Shown: positions 1 through 8,106 of the stretch, piece by piece
Position numbering within the stretch: position 1 is the stretch's first letter
Layout: the number at the start of each line of letters is the position of its first letter
Origin: Bradyrhizobium sp. B097
Lineage (GTDB): Bacteria > Pseudomonadota > Alphaproteobacteria > Rhizobiales > Xanthobacteraceae
Reading direction: 5' to 3'
DNA: 64,000 nucleotides
Assembly (NCBI RefSeq): GCF_038957035.1
Contig: NZ_CP152412.1
Span: 1,670,501 to 1,734,500, forward strand
Program-made: the position numbers and the translations under genes
Notes under the pieces: model-generated
What the model saw: the letters and a program-made list of their open reading frames with translations, nothing else
What the model was told of the DNA's origin: nothing
Database searches by the model: none

Positions 1-1
1 C

Positions 2-280
2 GTGAAAGCCACCAAGGTGGAGTACCGAACCTTGCTGCGCGCTTTCGAGCGCTATCTCGGCTTCTCGCCAAAGCACTATCTGAAGCTGCGACAGCTAAAC
101 CTGGTTTACCATGAGATCCGTCGCGGGAATGGTGCATCCGCCAGGCTCGCCGATATCCTGGCGGCCCACGGCGTCACCGAGTTCGGCAGGTTTGCCGGCC
201 ACTACCGGTCGCTGTTCGGCGAGTTGCCATCCGAGACATATCGCCGGTTTCGCGCAGTGAAGTCTGGCAATTCGCTGTGA
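2..280 (+). CDS. AraC-family transcriptional regulator, C-terminal part (cut by window edge)
   Basis: Only the last 92 residues or so are present; the open frame runs to the left edge, so the true start is outside the window. The visible part reads as an AraC-type double helix-turn-helix: a first helix pair around FERYLGFSPKHYLKLRQLN, then a second ending in FGRFAGHYRSLFGELPSETY, which is the usual phenylalanine-glycine-rich end of AraC proteins. AraC proteins bind promoter DNA through this domain and sense an effector with the missing N-terminal part. Its target is unknown; the outer-membrane protein 130 bases downstream is a candidate by position only. Confidence 0.8.
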   Translation: MKATKVEYRTLLRAFERYLGFSPKHYLKLRQLNLVYHEIRRGNGASARLADILAAHGVTEFGRFAGHYRSLFGELPSETYRRFRAVKSGNSL

Positions 281-409
281 GTTCGGCGTGGTGTTTTGGT
301 GCAACACCGCGGTGAAATGCTCGGCGGTGACAGTTTCTGCATATCAGGTGAGCCGGGGGCGATGGCAAATGGCTGGACTATTCTCCACCTTCGAAAAGGC
401 TCACAGACG

Positions 410-1156
410 ATGAAAAAAATCAGTTTACTCGCCGCAGCGGCGGTGACGTCCGTTTCACTGACGGGTATTGCAAAGGCCGCTGACCTTCCTCAGAGACCAA
501 CCTACAAGGCAGCGCCGATCGCAGCGCCGATGATGTACAACTGGTCCGGCTTCTATCTCGGCGCGAACGGCGGATATGGCTGGAGCAACCAGTGCATCGA
601 TGTCACCGCCATCAACGGAATTGGCGGCATTTTCGCGGAAGGCTGCAACAGCAAGGGCGGCGGCATCATCGGTGGTCAACTTGGCTATCGCTGGCAGGCT
701 GGACAATTGGTGTACGGTCTGGAAGCGCAGGGCGACTGGGCCAACATCCGCAATACGCGCATCAGTGCGCAGGATCCGACCCGCACCTACAAGTCGACCC
801 TCGCCGGCTTGGGCCTTTTCACGGCTCAACTTGGCTACGCGGTCAACGAGGCGTTGTTCTACGTCAAGGGCGGCGGCGCGGTTGGTAGCCAGGACTTTGC
901 CATCATCAACAACGTGACCGGCACGGGCCTTGCTTTTGCGAACCGGACCCGCTGGGGTGGGGTCGTGGGCGTCGGCTTCGAGTACGGCTTCTCTCCGAAC
1001 TGGACGGCCGGCATCGAGTACGACTATCTGTGGCGGGTGAACGAGAGCAACACCTTCCTGACGCCGTCATTGGGCCCCATCGCGTCGATCACCACCAACA
1101 CCAAGACGGATGCGAATCTGCTCGCGCTCCGCCTCAACTACAAGTTCGGTTACTAA
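410..1156 (+). CDS. Outer-membrane beta-barrel protein (Omp25/Omp31-like porin family)
   Basis: A 248-residue protein with an N-terminal signal peptide (MKKISLLAAAAVTSVSLTG, cleavage near AKA-AD) and a mature domain typical of rhizobial Omp25/31-like barrels: YNWSGFYLGANGGYGW near the start, glycine/tyrosine-rich alternating strands, and a C-terminal phenylalanine-rich strand ending NYKFGY. These proteins sit in the outer membrane as 8-stranded barrels. The ATG at 410 was preferred over an upstream one at 296 because it begins the signal peptide exactly. A weak relative of the region's GATTTTGCATAG element, TTTCTGCATAT, lies about 70 bases upstream, so it may belong to the same regulon. Confidence 0.88.
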   Translation: MKKISLLAAAAVTSVSLTGIAKAADLPQRPTYKAAPIAAPMMYNWSGFYLGANGGYGWSNQCIDVTAINGIGGIFAEGCNSKGGGIIGGQLGYRWQAGQLVYGLEAQGDWANIRNTRISAQDPTRTYKSTLAGLGLFTAQLGYAVNEALFYVKGGGAVGSQDFAIINNVTGTGLAFANRTRWGGVVGVGFEYGFSPNWTAGIEYDYLWRVNESNTFLTPSLGPIASITTNTKTDANLLALRLNYKFGY

Positions 1157-1165
1157 TGAAGAGAG

Positions 1166-1190
1166 GAGGCCGGCCAACTCGGCTGGCCTC
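1166..1190 (+). terminator. Hairpin after the outer-membrane protein gene
   Basis: GAGGCCGGCC and GGCTGGCCTC form a 10-bp stem with one mismatch and a 5-base loop, 10 bases after the stop codon at 1156. No T-run follows, so it is either a weak intrinsic terminator or an RNA-stabilising hairpin. Confidence 0.5.
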
Positions 1191-1325
1191 CACTCGGTCC
1201 CATCATGTGCCTGGGCCCAGGTCGTCCCTGATTCTGGAACTGATCATGCTGCCGAATACGATGTCGAGCGGGCCGAGTAATTCGTGCCGCACACCGGTGT
1301 TCGGACAAAGTGATTGGAGACATCC

Positions 1326-1685
1326 ATGATCGCTGCACGTCGCACGTCGCACGTTGCCGCTGCTCGGCTTGGGCCTGTTCGCCGCTCCGCCGTCCACTTC
1401 CTTAACCGCCGTCACGCCAGATCTCGACCGACCACGTCATCCGCAGGTCTCAACGATCGGTTGATCCATCAACGCGCCGTCGAGGCCGTGATCTGGTCGA
1501 TGCCAGCTATAAGCGAGGTGTTCTTCCGGCAGTCTCTTTTCCGTGGCCTCGGAATGAAGCCCGGCGACGTCATGGTCACGTGTAAGCCCCTTGTGGCGCG
1601 TCACGAGGTACTCACGGCAAGCAACCGAGTCAACCACGCGGCTATGGCATATGAGCAGAAGCAGCCCGTCTTCACCCTCAGTTGA
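1326..1685 (+). pseudogene. Decayed DUF1254-family gene (N-terminal remnant)
   Basis: The frame ending at 1685 contains HQRAVEAVIWSMPAISEVFF and GMKPGDVMVTCKPLVARHEV followed by LTASN, recognisable as the start of a DUF1254 domain. The signal peptide (LPLLGLGLFAAPPSTSL) is in a different frame just upstream, so there is a frameshift near 1350-1440, where a GCACGTC tandem repeat sits. The frame then stops after about 100 domain residues, and some 350 residues expected for the family are absent. It has an ATG with GGAGA before it. It is probably a dead paralogue of the three intact DUF1254 genes at 8.1-13.5 kb. Confidence 0.6.
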
Positions 1686-1798
1686 CCGCGTAGCACCCGT
1701 CGCTTGCCTCAACGCAACCGCTGAACTCGGCGCAGTGTCCGGGTCCAGTTCTGCGCCGGCGTTTGGTTCCCTGGGGCTATCGTGGCTGCCCCTTCTGT

Positions 1799-2803
1799 TC
1801 ACGACGTACGCTTCTTTGGCTTCTTGCTTATGGCAAGCGTCTCCGCTCCCTTGGTTCCGTGTTTTTCGAAATCGGCCAAAATTCCTTCGTCGGACAAATC
1901 GAGCTTTTTGGAATTTTTCCAATCCTGGCGCGATGTCTTGACGAGCCGCTTCACGACATGCTTGGCGTCTGTCTCGACGGCCAGTTCTCGTCTTGCATCG
2001 AAACTTCCCGGCGTGAGGTTGATCGATCCTACAATCGCGCGCTTCTCGTCCGCGAGCAGCATCTTGCCGTGCAGCTTGAGGTCTTTGAGTTTATGAATCT
2101 TTGCACCGACGTCGTGCATGATGCGGAGACCGCCGACCGCTTCGACAAGCTTGTTCCGCTTCAGCTTGTGCGCGGGCCGCGCCATGATTCGGACGCGAAC
2201 GCCACGATTTAAGGCTTGAACCAGCCTTTCGATAATTACCGTGTCCTGGTAACGCTCGTTTTGAATCCAGAGGCTTTTCTTGGCCCCGTCGATGAAAGCC
2301 GCAATACGTTCGCGGCCGTCGTTGGGACACCAGATGAGCCGCGACTTGGGGTTGGGCTTGAACGGCTTTCGTGACCAATCGGCGTTGAAGCACGCTATCA
2401 TCTCCGCAACTTCGCGCTTGCTGGTCGTTACGACGGCGTAGTCGCGGGTTTCCGTAAGGTCCCGCGTCTCCCAGTTGAGAGACTCCACAAATCCAGACGC
2501 ATCATCAACGACCATCGACTTTTGATGGGTTAGTGCAAACTTCTCGCTGCTGTTCCGAACCTTGACACCCGCTTTGAGCAATAGCTTGCGTGCCTCTTCG
2601 TTGTCGCTTTCCCCGTCGCGTCGCGCCGGGTTCAGCATCACACGCACGTTGACGCCGCGGTGTTGTGCCGCAATCACGGCACGCAACAGTGTCGGATCGG
2701 TGAACAGAAACATTCGAATGTTGAGCGAATGTTGAGCCGCATTGATCGGATCAAGGATCGATTTGGCGGTGTCATCCGGGAGAACGATTAACCTGTGCGA
2801 CAT
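1799..2803 (-). CDS. Phospholipase D-like (HKD) domain protein
   Basis: A 334-residue protein with two HKD motifs, H93-x-K95-x4-D100 in THQKSMVVDD and H245-x-K247-x4-D252 in LHGKMLLAD, each followed by the expected strand (SGFVESLNW and AIVGSINLT). Two HKD halves form one active site in the PLD superfamily, which includes phospholipases, cardiolipin synthases and some nucleases. There is no signal peptide or membrane segment, so it is probably cytosolic, and the substrate cannot be read from the sequence. The C-terminus is lysine-rich (SKKPKKRTS). It lies 45 bases after the ABC exporter gene on the same strand and may be co-transcribed with it. Confidence 0.85.
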   Translation of the reverse strand: MSHRLIVLPDDTAKSILDPINAAQHSLNIRMFLFTDPTLLRAVIAAQHRGVNVRVMLNPARRDGESDNEEARKLLLKAGVKVRNSSEKFALTHQKSMVVDDASGFVESLNWETRDLTETRDYAVVTTSKREVAEMIACFNADWSRKPFKPNPKSRLIWCPNDGRERIAAFIDGAKKSLWIQNERYQDTVIIERLVQALNRGVRVRIMARPAHKLKRNKLVEAVGGLRIMHDVGAKIHKLKDLKLHGKMLLADEKRAIVGSINLTPGSFDARRELAVETDAKHVVKRLVKTSRQDWKNSKKLDLSDEGILADFEKHGTKGAETLAISKKPKKRTS

Positions 2804-2848
2804 TGCCTTAGCTCCAGAAAATCACAAAGCGAGATGGTCGACCGGAGG

Positions 2849-4708
2849 CTACGGGGTGCCGGCCGGTTCATATTGGACGCGGTGCAGTTCGGCGTAGACG
2901 CCCCCGCGTGCAATCAATTCGTCATTTGAGCCTTCTTCGGCGACGACGCCGTCCTTCAGGACGACGATCTTGTCGGCGCCGACGATGGTGCTGAGGCGAT
3001 GCGCGATCATGATGACCGTGCGCCCCTTCATTAGACGCTCCAGGCCTTCAATGACCAGACGTTCGGACTCCGTATCGAGCGCCGCGGTGGGCTCGTCAAG
3101 GATCATGATTGGACTGTTGCGAATGACCGCACGCGCGATGCCGATGCGCTGCCGTTGGCCGCCCGAAAGCGTGTCACCACGCTCGCCGACAGGGGAGTCG
3201 TAGCCGTGCGGCATCCGACTAATGAACTCGTCCGCGTTGGCAATTTTTGCGGCAGCGATGACCTCGTCATTCGTGGCCCCGGGACGTCCATAGGCGATGT
3301 TCTCGCGAATGGTTCCACGAAACAGCACCGTTTCCTGCAAGACGAAACCAACCTGAGAACGCAGTGACGCCAGCTTGTACGTTGAGACGTCGGAGCCGTC
3401 GATCAGCACTCGTCCGCCGGTGGGATTGTAGAAGCGGGGAACCAGGCTCAACACTGTCGATTTGCCAGAACCCGTTGGGCCAACAATTCCCACGACCTGT
3501 CCGGGTTCGATGCTGAACGAAACGTCGCGCAACACTGGAGCATCGTCACCGTAGCCGAATGCGACATGATCGAACGTTATGGCGCCCTTGAGGCGACCAG
3601 GATCTGTGGCATCCGCATGCTCTTGGATGACGTCATCGGCGGACAAAATGGTTTGGATGCGTTCCAGGGCCACCGTCGTTTGCGCGATGGCGCTTGTCAT
3701 GCTCGCGAGGTCTTTGACGGGTTTGAAGAACTTTGACAGATAGGCCAAATAGACGGTCAAGGCGCCTGCCGTCATCGTCCCTGCGACGATCAGGGAAGTG
3801 CCCTTCCACAGCACGATCCCCGTACAGACCGCCACCACGATATTGACCATCGGCGACAGCAGGGATTTCACCTGTCGCGCCTTCAGTGCAGCTTCAACGG
3901 TGGCATGGCTCGCGGCCTCCAGATGGGCAACCTCGAGATCCTGCCGTCCGAACGCCTTGACGGCCCGAACCGAACCCAGCCCCTCCTGGACAACGGCAAC
4001 GATCTCGCTCTGGCGCGCACGCACGGTTCGTGTGACGTCCTTCACCGCCTTCTTGAAGTGGAAGAGGAACACCACCAGGAAGGGCGTGAAACCGACGGCA
4101 ATCAGGGTGAAATCCCAGTCGAGCCAGAACATCAGCCCGACCATGAAAATGATCGTGATCAGGTCAACGACGATGTCGAGCGTCGATGACGATGCAAAAC
4201 CTTGAATCGTTGCAACGTCGCTGGTGATCGTGGACATCAGCGCGCCGGTCTTGACGTTGTCATAGTAACGCAGCGAAAGGCGATGGAGATGTTCGTATAT
4301 GCGAATACGAAGGTCGTTTGCCACCCATTGCCCAACGCTCGTCGTGTAGTAATTGTCGATGTAAGTGGCGATTGCTCCGAAGATGGCGATGAACAGGGTT
4401 GCGACCCCTGCGAACAGGGCGACGCCGAGCGTATGGCGTCCAAAGCCGTAGTCGTGTGCCCAGGCGAGCCAGTCCGGGAGCTTGTGGTGTCCGAGGGCGT
4501 CGTCGAGCACCAGCTTGAGTGGCCACGGTGCTGCCAAGCTCATGGCGATTTCGACCAGCATCGCGATGAACACAATGATTAGCCAGCCACGGTACGGCCT
4601 GAGGAGGTCAAGAACCAGGCGAGTCAACTGCCCGCTCTTCGCAAGGTTTGCTTTAGAGACTTCGCCGACCGAAACGGTGGTCGTTGCAGCGGATTTCGAA
4701 TGCGGCAT
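2849..4708 (-). CDS. ABC exporter, fused permease and ATPase (MsbA/MDR type)
   Basis: A 619-residue half-transporter. The N-terminal half holds about six membrane helices (roughly residues 40-60, 95-118, 175-215 and 285-325). The ATPase half has Walker A GPTGSGKST (410-418), the signature LSGGQ (514-518), Walker B IMILDEP (534-540) and the H-loop histidine 570. Such proteins work as homodimers exporting lipids, peptides or drugs across the inner membrane; the substrate here is unknown. A GATTCTGCATAG element lies about 67 bases upstream. Divergent from it is a small secreted protein preceded by the same element in the other direction. Confidence 0.92.
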   Translation of the reverse strand: MPHSKSAATTTVSVGEVSKANLAKSGQLTRLVLDLLRPYRGWLIIVFIAMLVEIAMSLAAPWPLKLVLDDALGHHKLPDWLAWAHDYGFGRHTLGVALFAGVATLFIAIFGAIATYIDNYYTTSVGQWVANDLRIRIYEHLHRLSLRYYDNVKTGALMSTITSDVATIQGFASSSTLDIVVDLITIIFMVGLMFWLDWDFTLIAVGFTPFLVVFLFHFKKAVKDVTRTVRARQSEIVAVVQEGLGSVRAVKAFGRQDLEVAHLEAASHATVEAALKARQVKSLLSPMVNIVVAVCTGIVLWKGTSLIVAGTMTAGALTVYLAYLSKFFKPVKDLASMTSAIAQTTVALERIQTILSADDVIQEHADATDPGRLKGAITFDHVAFGYGDDAPVLRDVSFSIEPGQVVGIVGPTGSGKSTVLSLVPRFYNPTGGRVLIDGSDVSTYKLASLRSQVGFVLQETVLFRGTIRENIAYGRPGATNDEVIAAAKIANADEFISRMPHGYDSPVGERGDTLSGGQRQRIGIARAVIRNSPIMILDEPTAALDTESERLVIEGLERLMKGRTVIMIAHRLSTIVGADKIVVLKDGVVAEEGSNDELIARGGVYAELHRVQYEPAGTP

Positions 4709-4774
4709 TCCTGATCACCTGGTCATGGCCGGCCTTCTACCTCGGTTCAAATTTTCACGGTGCGACATCATCCG

Positions 4775-4789
4775 CTATGCAGAATCGGG
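4775..4789 (-). promoter_or_regulatory. GATTTTGCATAG-type element facing the ABC exporter
   Basis: The plus strand reads CTATGCAGAATCGGG; in the direction of the exporter gene this is CCCGATTCTGCATAG, ending 67 bases before its ATG. It is one mismatch from the consensus of the other copies. It pairs with an oppositely oriented copy at 4862. Confidence 0.55.
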
Positions 4790-4861
4790 CAAATCGTGGA
4801 GGCTGAACTGTTCGGGTGAGGGAACGAAGTGCCGATATCGCAGGCGTCATCGTTTCGAGGT

Positions 4862-4875
4862 CGGATTTTGCATAG
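4862..4875 (+). promoter_or_regulatory. GATTTTGCATAG element facing the small secreted protein gene
   Basis: CGGATTTTGCATAG on the plus strand ends 86 bases before the ATG at 4962. Together with the inverted copy at 4775 it forms an outward-facing pair between divergent genes. Confidence 0.55.
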
Positions 4876-4961
4876 ACGGACGGCGCGATGCCGAAATAAA
4901 CACGATCAGCGAAGGCGGTCTGCTCGTGACCGTTGAACCAGGCAAGAACGAGGAGCTGCAG

Positions 4962-5270
4962 ATGCCCATCTCAATTTCGATGATTGTTCTGAGCTCGCAA
5001 CTGGTCATGCCCGTGGCTGACGGTGTGCCGAAGTTCGATATCGCCCGGAGCTGCAAGCTCGATATTGCGGCGACCGCGGGCCTCACGGTTGATCAGCCCC
5101 TGAAGAGCTGCATGAATGACGAACAGAGGGCCAAACGGCAACTCGCGGGTCAGTGGCAGAGATTCCCCGCGCCAAGCCGGGCAAGCTGTGTCTCGCAAGA
5201 GAGCATTGGCGGCACGCCGAGTTACGTCAGTTTGCAGACTTGTCTCCAAATGGGGCAATGGGCGCGGTAG
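4962..5270 (+). CDS. Small secreted conserved protein with paired cysteines (unknown function)
   Basis: A 102-residue protein; the ATG at 4962 is preceded by GAGGAG at good spacing. The N-terminus (MPISISMIVLSSQLVMPVADG) looks like a signal peptide. The mature part has four cysteines in an order typical of a small rhizobial secreted family as I recall it: SCKLD, LKSCMNDEQRAKRQL, ASCVSQESIGG and then PSYVSLQTCLQMGQWAR at the C-terminus. The family has no known function. It sits between two divergent envelope genes and has its own GATTTTGCATAG element 86 bases upstream. Its stop is 4 bases from the convergent DUF2721 gene. Confidence 0.7.
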   Translation: MPISISMIVLSSQLVMPVADGVPKFDIARSCKLDIAATAGLTVDQPLKSCMNDEQRAKRQLAGQWQRFPAPSRASCVSQESIGGTPSYVSLQTCLQMGQWAR

Positions 5271-5274
5271 CAGC

Positions 5275-5709
5275 TCAGCCGTAGTGATCGTATTCGCTCA
5301 GCGCAATCCGGACTTCACGGGCAAAATCTATCAGCGAGATGGTGAACGCGCCGAGCGAGATCATGAAGAAGATGGCGACTCCGCGCTCGTGGTGTATCTG
5401 AAAGAACGCCGTTACAAAGGCGACGATCACGAGAAGCGTCACCGCGATACTTGCGATCACTGCCCAGAAGATCGCCCGGTTCATCATCGCCGCACGCCGC
5501 ATCAGACGCGGCAGATCGGCCTTCAGCCGGCATCGGGCCGTATCGTCATCGGGAATCCCGTTCAGGATCACCGTCCGGTCGACGATCCTGTTTAGACGGG
5601 AGATCAGGACGGCGATGAAAGCGGCCAGCGCGCCCAGGAGGAAAGCGGGTGCAGCCGCTTGTGCAATGACATGAGATAGCTGAGTTACAGAGGGCGTATC
5701 TGGGAACAT
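5275..5709 (-). CDS. DUF2721-family membrane protein
   Basis: About 144 residues from the ATG at 5709; an ATG at 5730 is a close alternative, and an upstream one at 5811 would place the start above the regulatory element, so it was not chosen. Three hydrophobic segments are visible: AAAPAFLLGALAAFIAVLIS, then AIFWAVIASIAVTLLVIVAF, then VAIFFMISLGAFTISLI. The loop SRLNRIVDRTVILNG is typical of DUF2721. It is an inner-membrane protein of unknown function, convergent with the small secreted protein gene. Confidence 0.75.
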   Translation of the reverse strand: MFPDTPSVTQLSHVIAQAAAPAFLLGALAAFIAVLISRLNRIVDRTVILNGIPDDDTARCRLKADLPRLMRRAAMMNRAIFWAVIASIAVTLLVIVAFVTAFFQIHHERGVAIFFMISLGAFTISLIDFAREVRIALSEYDHYG

Positions 5710-5785
5710 TGAGCGGCTTTCGGTTGGCATCACGGTCAGCGCGCTTGGTTGGACCACCTGACTTACCGTCCATCCGACGGATCGG

Positions 5786-5800
5786 CTATGCAAAATCGGC
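5786..5800 (-). promoter_or_regulatory. GATTTTGCATAG element facing the DUF2721 gene
   Basis: CTATGCAAAATCGGC on the plus strand, that is GCCGATTTTGCATAG toward DUF2721, ending about 77 bases before its ATG. The flank GTCGT is shared with the copy at 7917. Confidence 0.55.
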
Positions 5801-5863
5801 GTCGTCTGCATTGAGCCTTCGATTCATTGGGATAGACAATCAGCGTTGCGCGTCGAGCACGGT

Positions 5864-5877
5864 CCGATTTTGCATAG
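5864..5877 (+). promoter_or_regulatory. GATTTTGCATAG element facing the DUF992 gene
   Basis: CCGATTTTGCATAG ends 102 bases before the ATG at 5979. With the inverted copy at 5786 it makes an outward pair about 92 bases long overall. Confidence 0.55.
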
Positions 5878-5978
5878 GCAGGTGACGACGCCGGTTCGTA
5901 TAGCTATTCCCGCACATCAGCCCGAGTGGGCTCATCCATCGCAGCGATCGGTGTCGGCCTCACAGGGAGTGATCGATC

Positions 5979-6469
5979 ATGACCAAGCGCCATTTCGTTC
6001 TGGTAATGAGCCTTGCAGCGCTGATACTTCTCGGCCCGGCGTTTGCCTCGGCTCAGCAGCCCCTCCGGGCGTCCAGGCCGGTATGCTGACCTGTAACCTC
6101 GCGCCCAGCATCGGCCTGATTGTCGCCGAGAGCCAACGGATGAGTTGCCGGTATGCACCCAACGGGCCTTATCCGCCCGAGAACTATAATGGTGTGCTGA
6201 ACACGGTCGGGCTCGAACTCGGCATCACTGCAGGGGGAGCTATGGCGTGGGGGGTGTTTGCTCCAACTCAGGGGACGCCGATCGGAGCGTTGGCCGGCGA
6301 GTACGTGGGCGCCAGCGGCGACATCACAGTCGGGGTCGGTGTCGGCGCCAACGTCCTGTTCGGCGGCTCAAACCGGACGATTGCGCTGCAACCTTTGTCG
6401 GTCGAGGGGCAGGCGGGTTTGAACGTGTCCCTGGGAGTGTCGGGCCTGACACTCGCCTTCGCGCCCTGA
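5979..6469 (+). pseudogene. DUF992-family secreted protein gene, frameshifted by one base
   Basis: The ATG at 5979 opens a clear signal peptide (MTKRHFVLVMSLAALILLG, then PAFASAQQP), but this frame hits TGA near 6087. The mature DUF992 domain (VQAGMLTCNLAPSIGLIVAE, cysteines in LTCNL and MSCRYAP, then GGSNRTIALQPLSVEGQAG) continues in the -1 frame to 6469. Restoring one base in the CCCC run near 6048 would join ASAQQP directly to PGVQAG and give a protein of about 164 residues. Either the gene is recently broken or there is a homopolymer sequencing error. DUF992 proteins are secreted rhizobial proteins of unknown function. Confidence 0.75.
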
Positions 6470-6512
6470 TGCCGAGGTCATTTTCCGGGATGTTGCCATG
6501 GCCGACGGCGCG

Positions 6513-6662
6513 ACCGCGCTTGCCCAGGGGCAATGGAATGCCCGACTTGATGAGTTGGCGGACCACATCGAGCGGAACGAAGGAGGAGAACGATTCCAGC
6601 GAGCTTCGCAGCAGCGAAGCCGCCGATTCCATCTTCGCAATCTTGCCGGATATTCGATCCAT
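6513..6662 (-). pseudogene. Fragment of an adenylate/guanylate cyclase gene (HAMP-to-catalytic linker)
   Basis: On the minus strand a 50-residue stretch reads IAKMESAASLLRSSLESFSS then FVPLDVVRQLIKSGIPLPLG, which strongly resembles the linker between the HAMP and catalytic domains of rhizobial class III cyclases. The sequence before it and the catalytic domain after it are not there; the frame runs into unrelated sequence under the DUF992 gene. It is a relic, not a working gene. The 276-base gap from 6470 to 6745 holds nothing else I recognise. Confidence 0.5.
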
Positions 6663-6745
6663 TCCCCATGCTCTGTCCGTTCTTTCAGCATGCCGGAATC
6701 TGCCCGATATCTTCCGTGGTCCTGCGACCAGGGAGGCCGCATCGG

Positions 6746-7870
6746 CTAGAGGTAGGCTGTGTAGGAGCTGACCCAGACCAGAATGGAGGCGAGCAGCCCG
6801 ATAACGCCCGCATTCGCAGCAAAGGCGGTTGCGCTGCCGGACATCCCGAGCCGGAGCGAATCGCGGCTCATTTCGTCCGGAATGGAGATCGCTGCCGGAA
6901 AGACCGACGCCCCACCGATCGCATTGGTCCGCGCCAGGGTGCCGGATGTGGCAATCTGTCCCTGGCCTACCCCCTTTGGAATTTCCGTGATCTTCGCGTG
7001 ATAGATCCGTCCGGGGGCGTTGTCGAACACGATATCGACGGGCGCGCCGGCCTTGACCGTCTGGAAGCCGTTTTGTGAGAACATTCCGACAATCGTAATT
7101 TCATTCTCAACGATAAACGACATCGTTGAGCGTGCCTGGAGGGCACGATCGCCGACAGTGAGTGCAACAGATGTGACATAGCCGTCGGCCGGCGCGCGAA
7201 TGGTCGTCTGCGACAACTCCCAATTGGCATTCTCCAGCTGGGCCTGAATCTGGGCAACGGCGGTGTTCACCCCACCGATTTCCGAATCCAGGGCGAGCTT
7301 GGCGCTCTGCTGAGCGGCCTTGGCCGCATTGAGCTGCGCCAGTGATGTCTCGTATTGATTCTGGCGATCCTGTCCCTGGAATTGTGTGTTGGCATCATCA
7401 GCGACGAGCTTCTGTATGTCCGCGAGACGTTTTGCGTTGAACGCGACCTGCGAGGTCAAACCAACAACGTTGGCGGTGGCTTGCTCGTAGTTGGATTTCA
7501 GTATCTCGGTTTGCTGTCTTGCGGCCGCAAGCGACGCCTGCAATTGCGCTACCTTGTATTGAAATGGTGCAGGATCGATTTGAAACAGGATGTCACCTGA
7601 ACTCACCAGCACGTTCGGCTTTACCGGAATTGCTACCACCTGACCTGTCACATTCGGCGTCACCTCGACCACCCGGCCAGCGACCGTCACCTTGCCCGAC
7701 GGTGTCAGATTGTTGAACAGCGCGAGGAATGTCGCGAGAATAAGCGCGCCGATCAGTATCGAAATCGTTCCCGATAGCCAACCCCAGCCCATGAGCTTGA
7801 ACCTGGAAAACACGGCCCACATCCCAGCAACATAAAGGCACAGGATGATGACCACGGCCGGATCTCCCAT
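6746..7870 (-). CDS. HlyD-family membrane fusion protein (secretion/efflux periplasmic adaptor)
   Basis: A 374-residue protein with two N-terminal membrane segments (about residues 5-22 and 32-53), a biotinyl-lipoyl-like first half (GRVVEVTPNVTGQVVAIPVK), a long alanine/glutamine-rich helical hairpin (about 100-200), a second lipoyl half and barrel (TTIRAPADGYVTSVALTVGD), and a C-terminal hydrophobic segment (VIGLLASILVWVSSYTAYL). The last is unusual for plain EmrA/HlyD adaptors but seen in the YibH/YiaV-like branch. Such proteins link an inner-membrane pump to an outer-membrane channel; no pump gene is adjacent. A GATTTTGCATAG element lies 47 bases upstream. Confidence 0.85.
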   Translation of the reverse strand: MGDPAVVIILCLYVAGMWAVFSRFKLMGWGWLSGTISILIGALILATFLALFNNLTPSGKVTVAGRVVEVTPNVTGQVVAIPVKPNVLVSSGDILFQIDPAPFQYKVAQLQASLAAARQQTEILKSNYEQATANVVGLTSQVAFNAKRLADIQKLVADDANTQFQGQDRQNQYETSLAQLNAAKAAQQSAKLALDSEIGGVNTAVAQIQAQLENANWELSQTTIRAPADGYVTSVALTVGDRALQARSTMSFIVENEITIVGMFSQNGFQTVKAGAPVDIVFDNAPGRIYHAKITEIPKGVGQGQIATSGTLARTNAIGGASVFPAAISIPDEMSRDSLRLGMSGSATAFAANAGVIGLLASILVWVSSYTAYL

Positions 7871-7916
7871 CGTTCGGGCACGAGATCGCCATTTTCCGGC
7901 AATCGATCAATGCGCG

Positions 7917-7931
7917 CTATGCAAAATCGGC
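7917..7931 (-). promoter_or_regulatory. GATTTTGCATAG element facing the HlyD-family gene
   Basis: CTATGCAAAATCGGC on the plus strand, identical to the copy at 5786 including the following GTCGT. It ends 47 bases before the HlyD ATG. Confidence 0.55.
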
Positions 7932-8008
7932 GTCGTGAAAGTCTTCGTACCAAACGATCGCCGTGCAGCATAAATCTACCGGCGGAGATCCAGGCGGATC
8001 TGGATTGA

Positions 8009-8022
8009 CCGTTTTTGCATAG
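8009..8022 (+). promoter_or_regulatory. GTTTTTGCATAG element facing the first intact DUF1254 gene
   Basis: CCGTTTTTGCATAG ends 85 bases before the ATG at 8107, and forms an outward-facing pair with the copy at 7917. Confidence 0.55.
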
Positions 8023-8106
8023 CCAGCCACCGCACCGGGCGCCTAGCACTTACCTGCGATCCAAACGAGCTTGACCACTAGCTGCGAACCGGAAGGAATT
8101 GTTCGG

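Noticed and set aside
4800..4890. EcfG-type general stress promoter (GGAAC ... CGTT)
   Set aside because: A GGAAC-like word exists but the spacing to a CGT-like word is wrong.
4775..8022. Paired TGCATAG elements as MITEs
   Set aside because: Possible, but single copies also occur before one-way genes, always in the gene's orientation, which favours a regulatory site; kept as an alternative in the finding.
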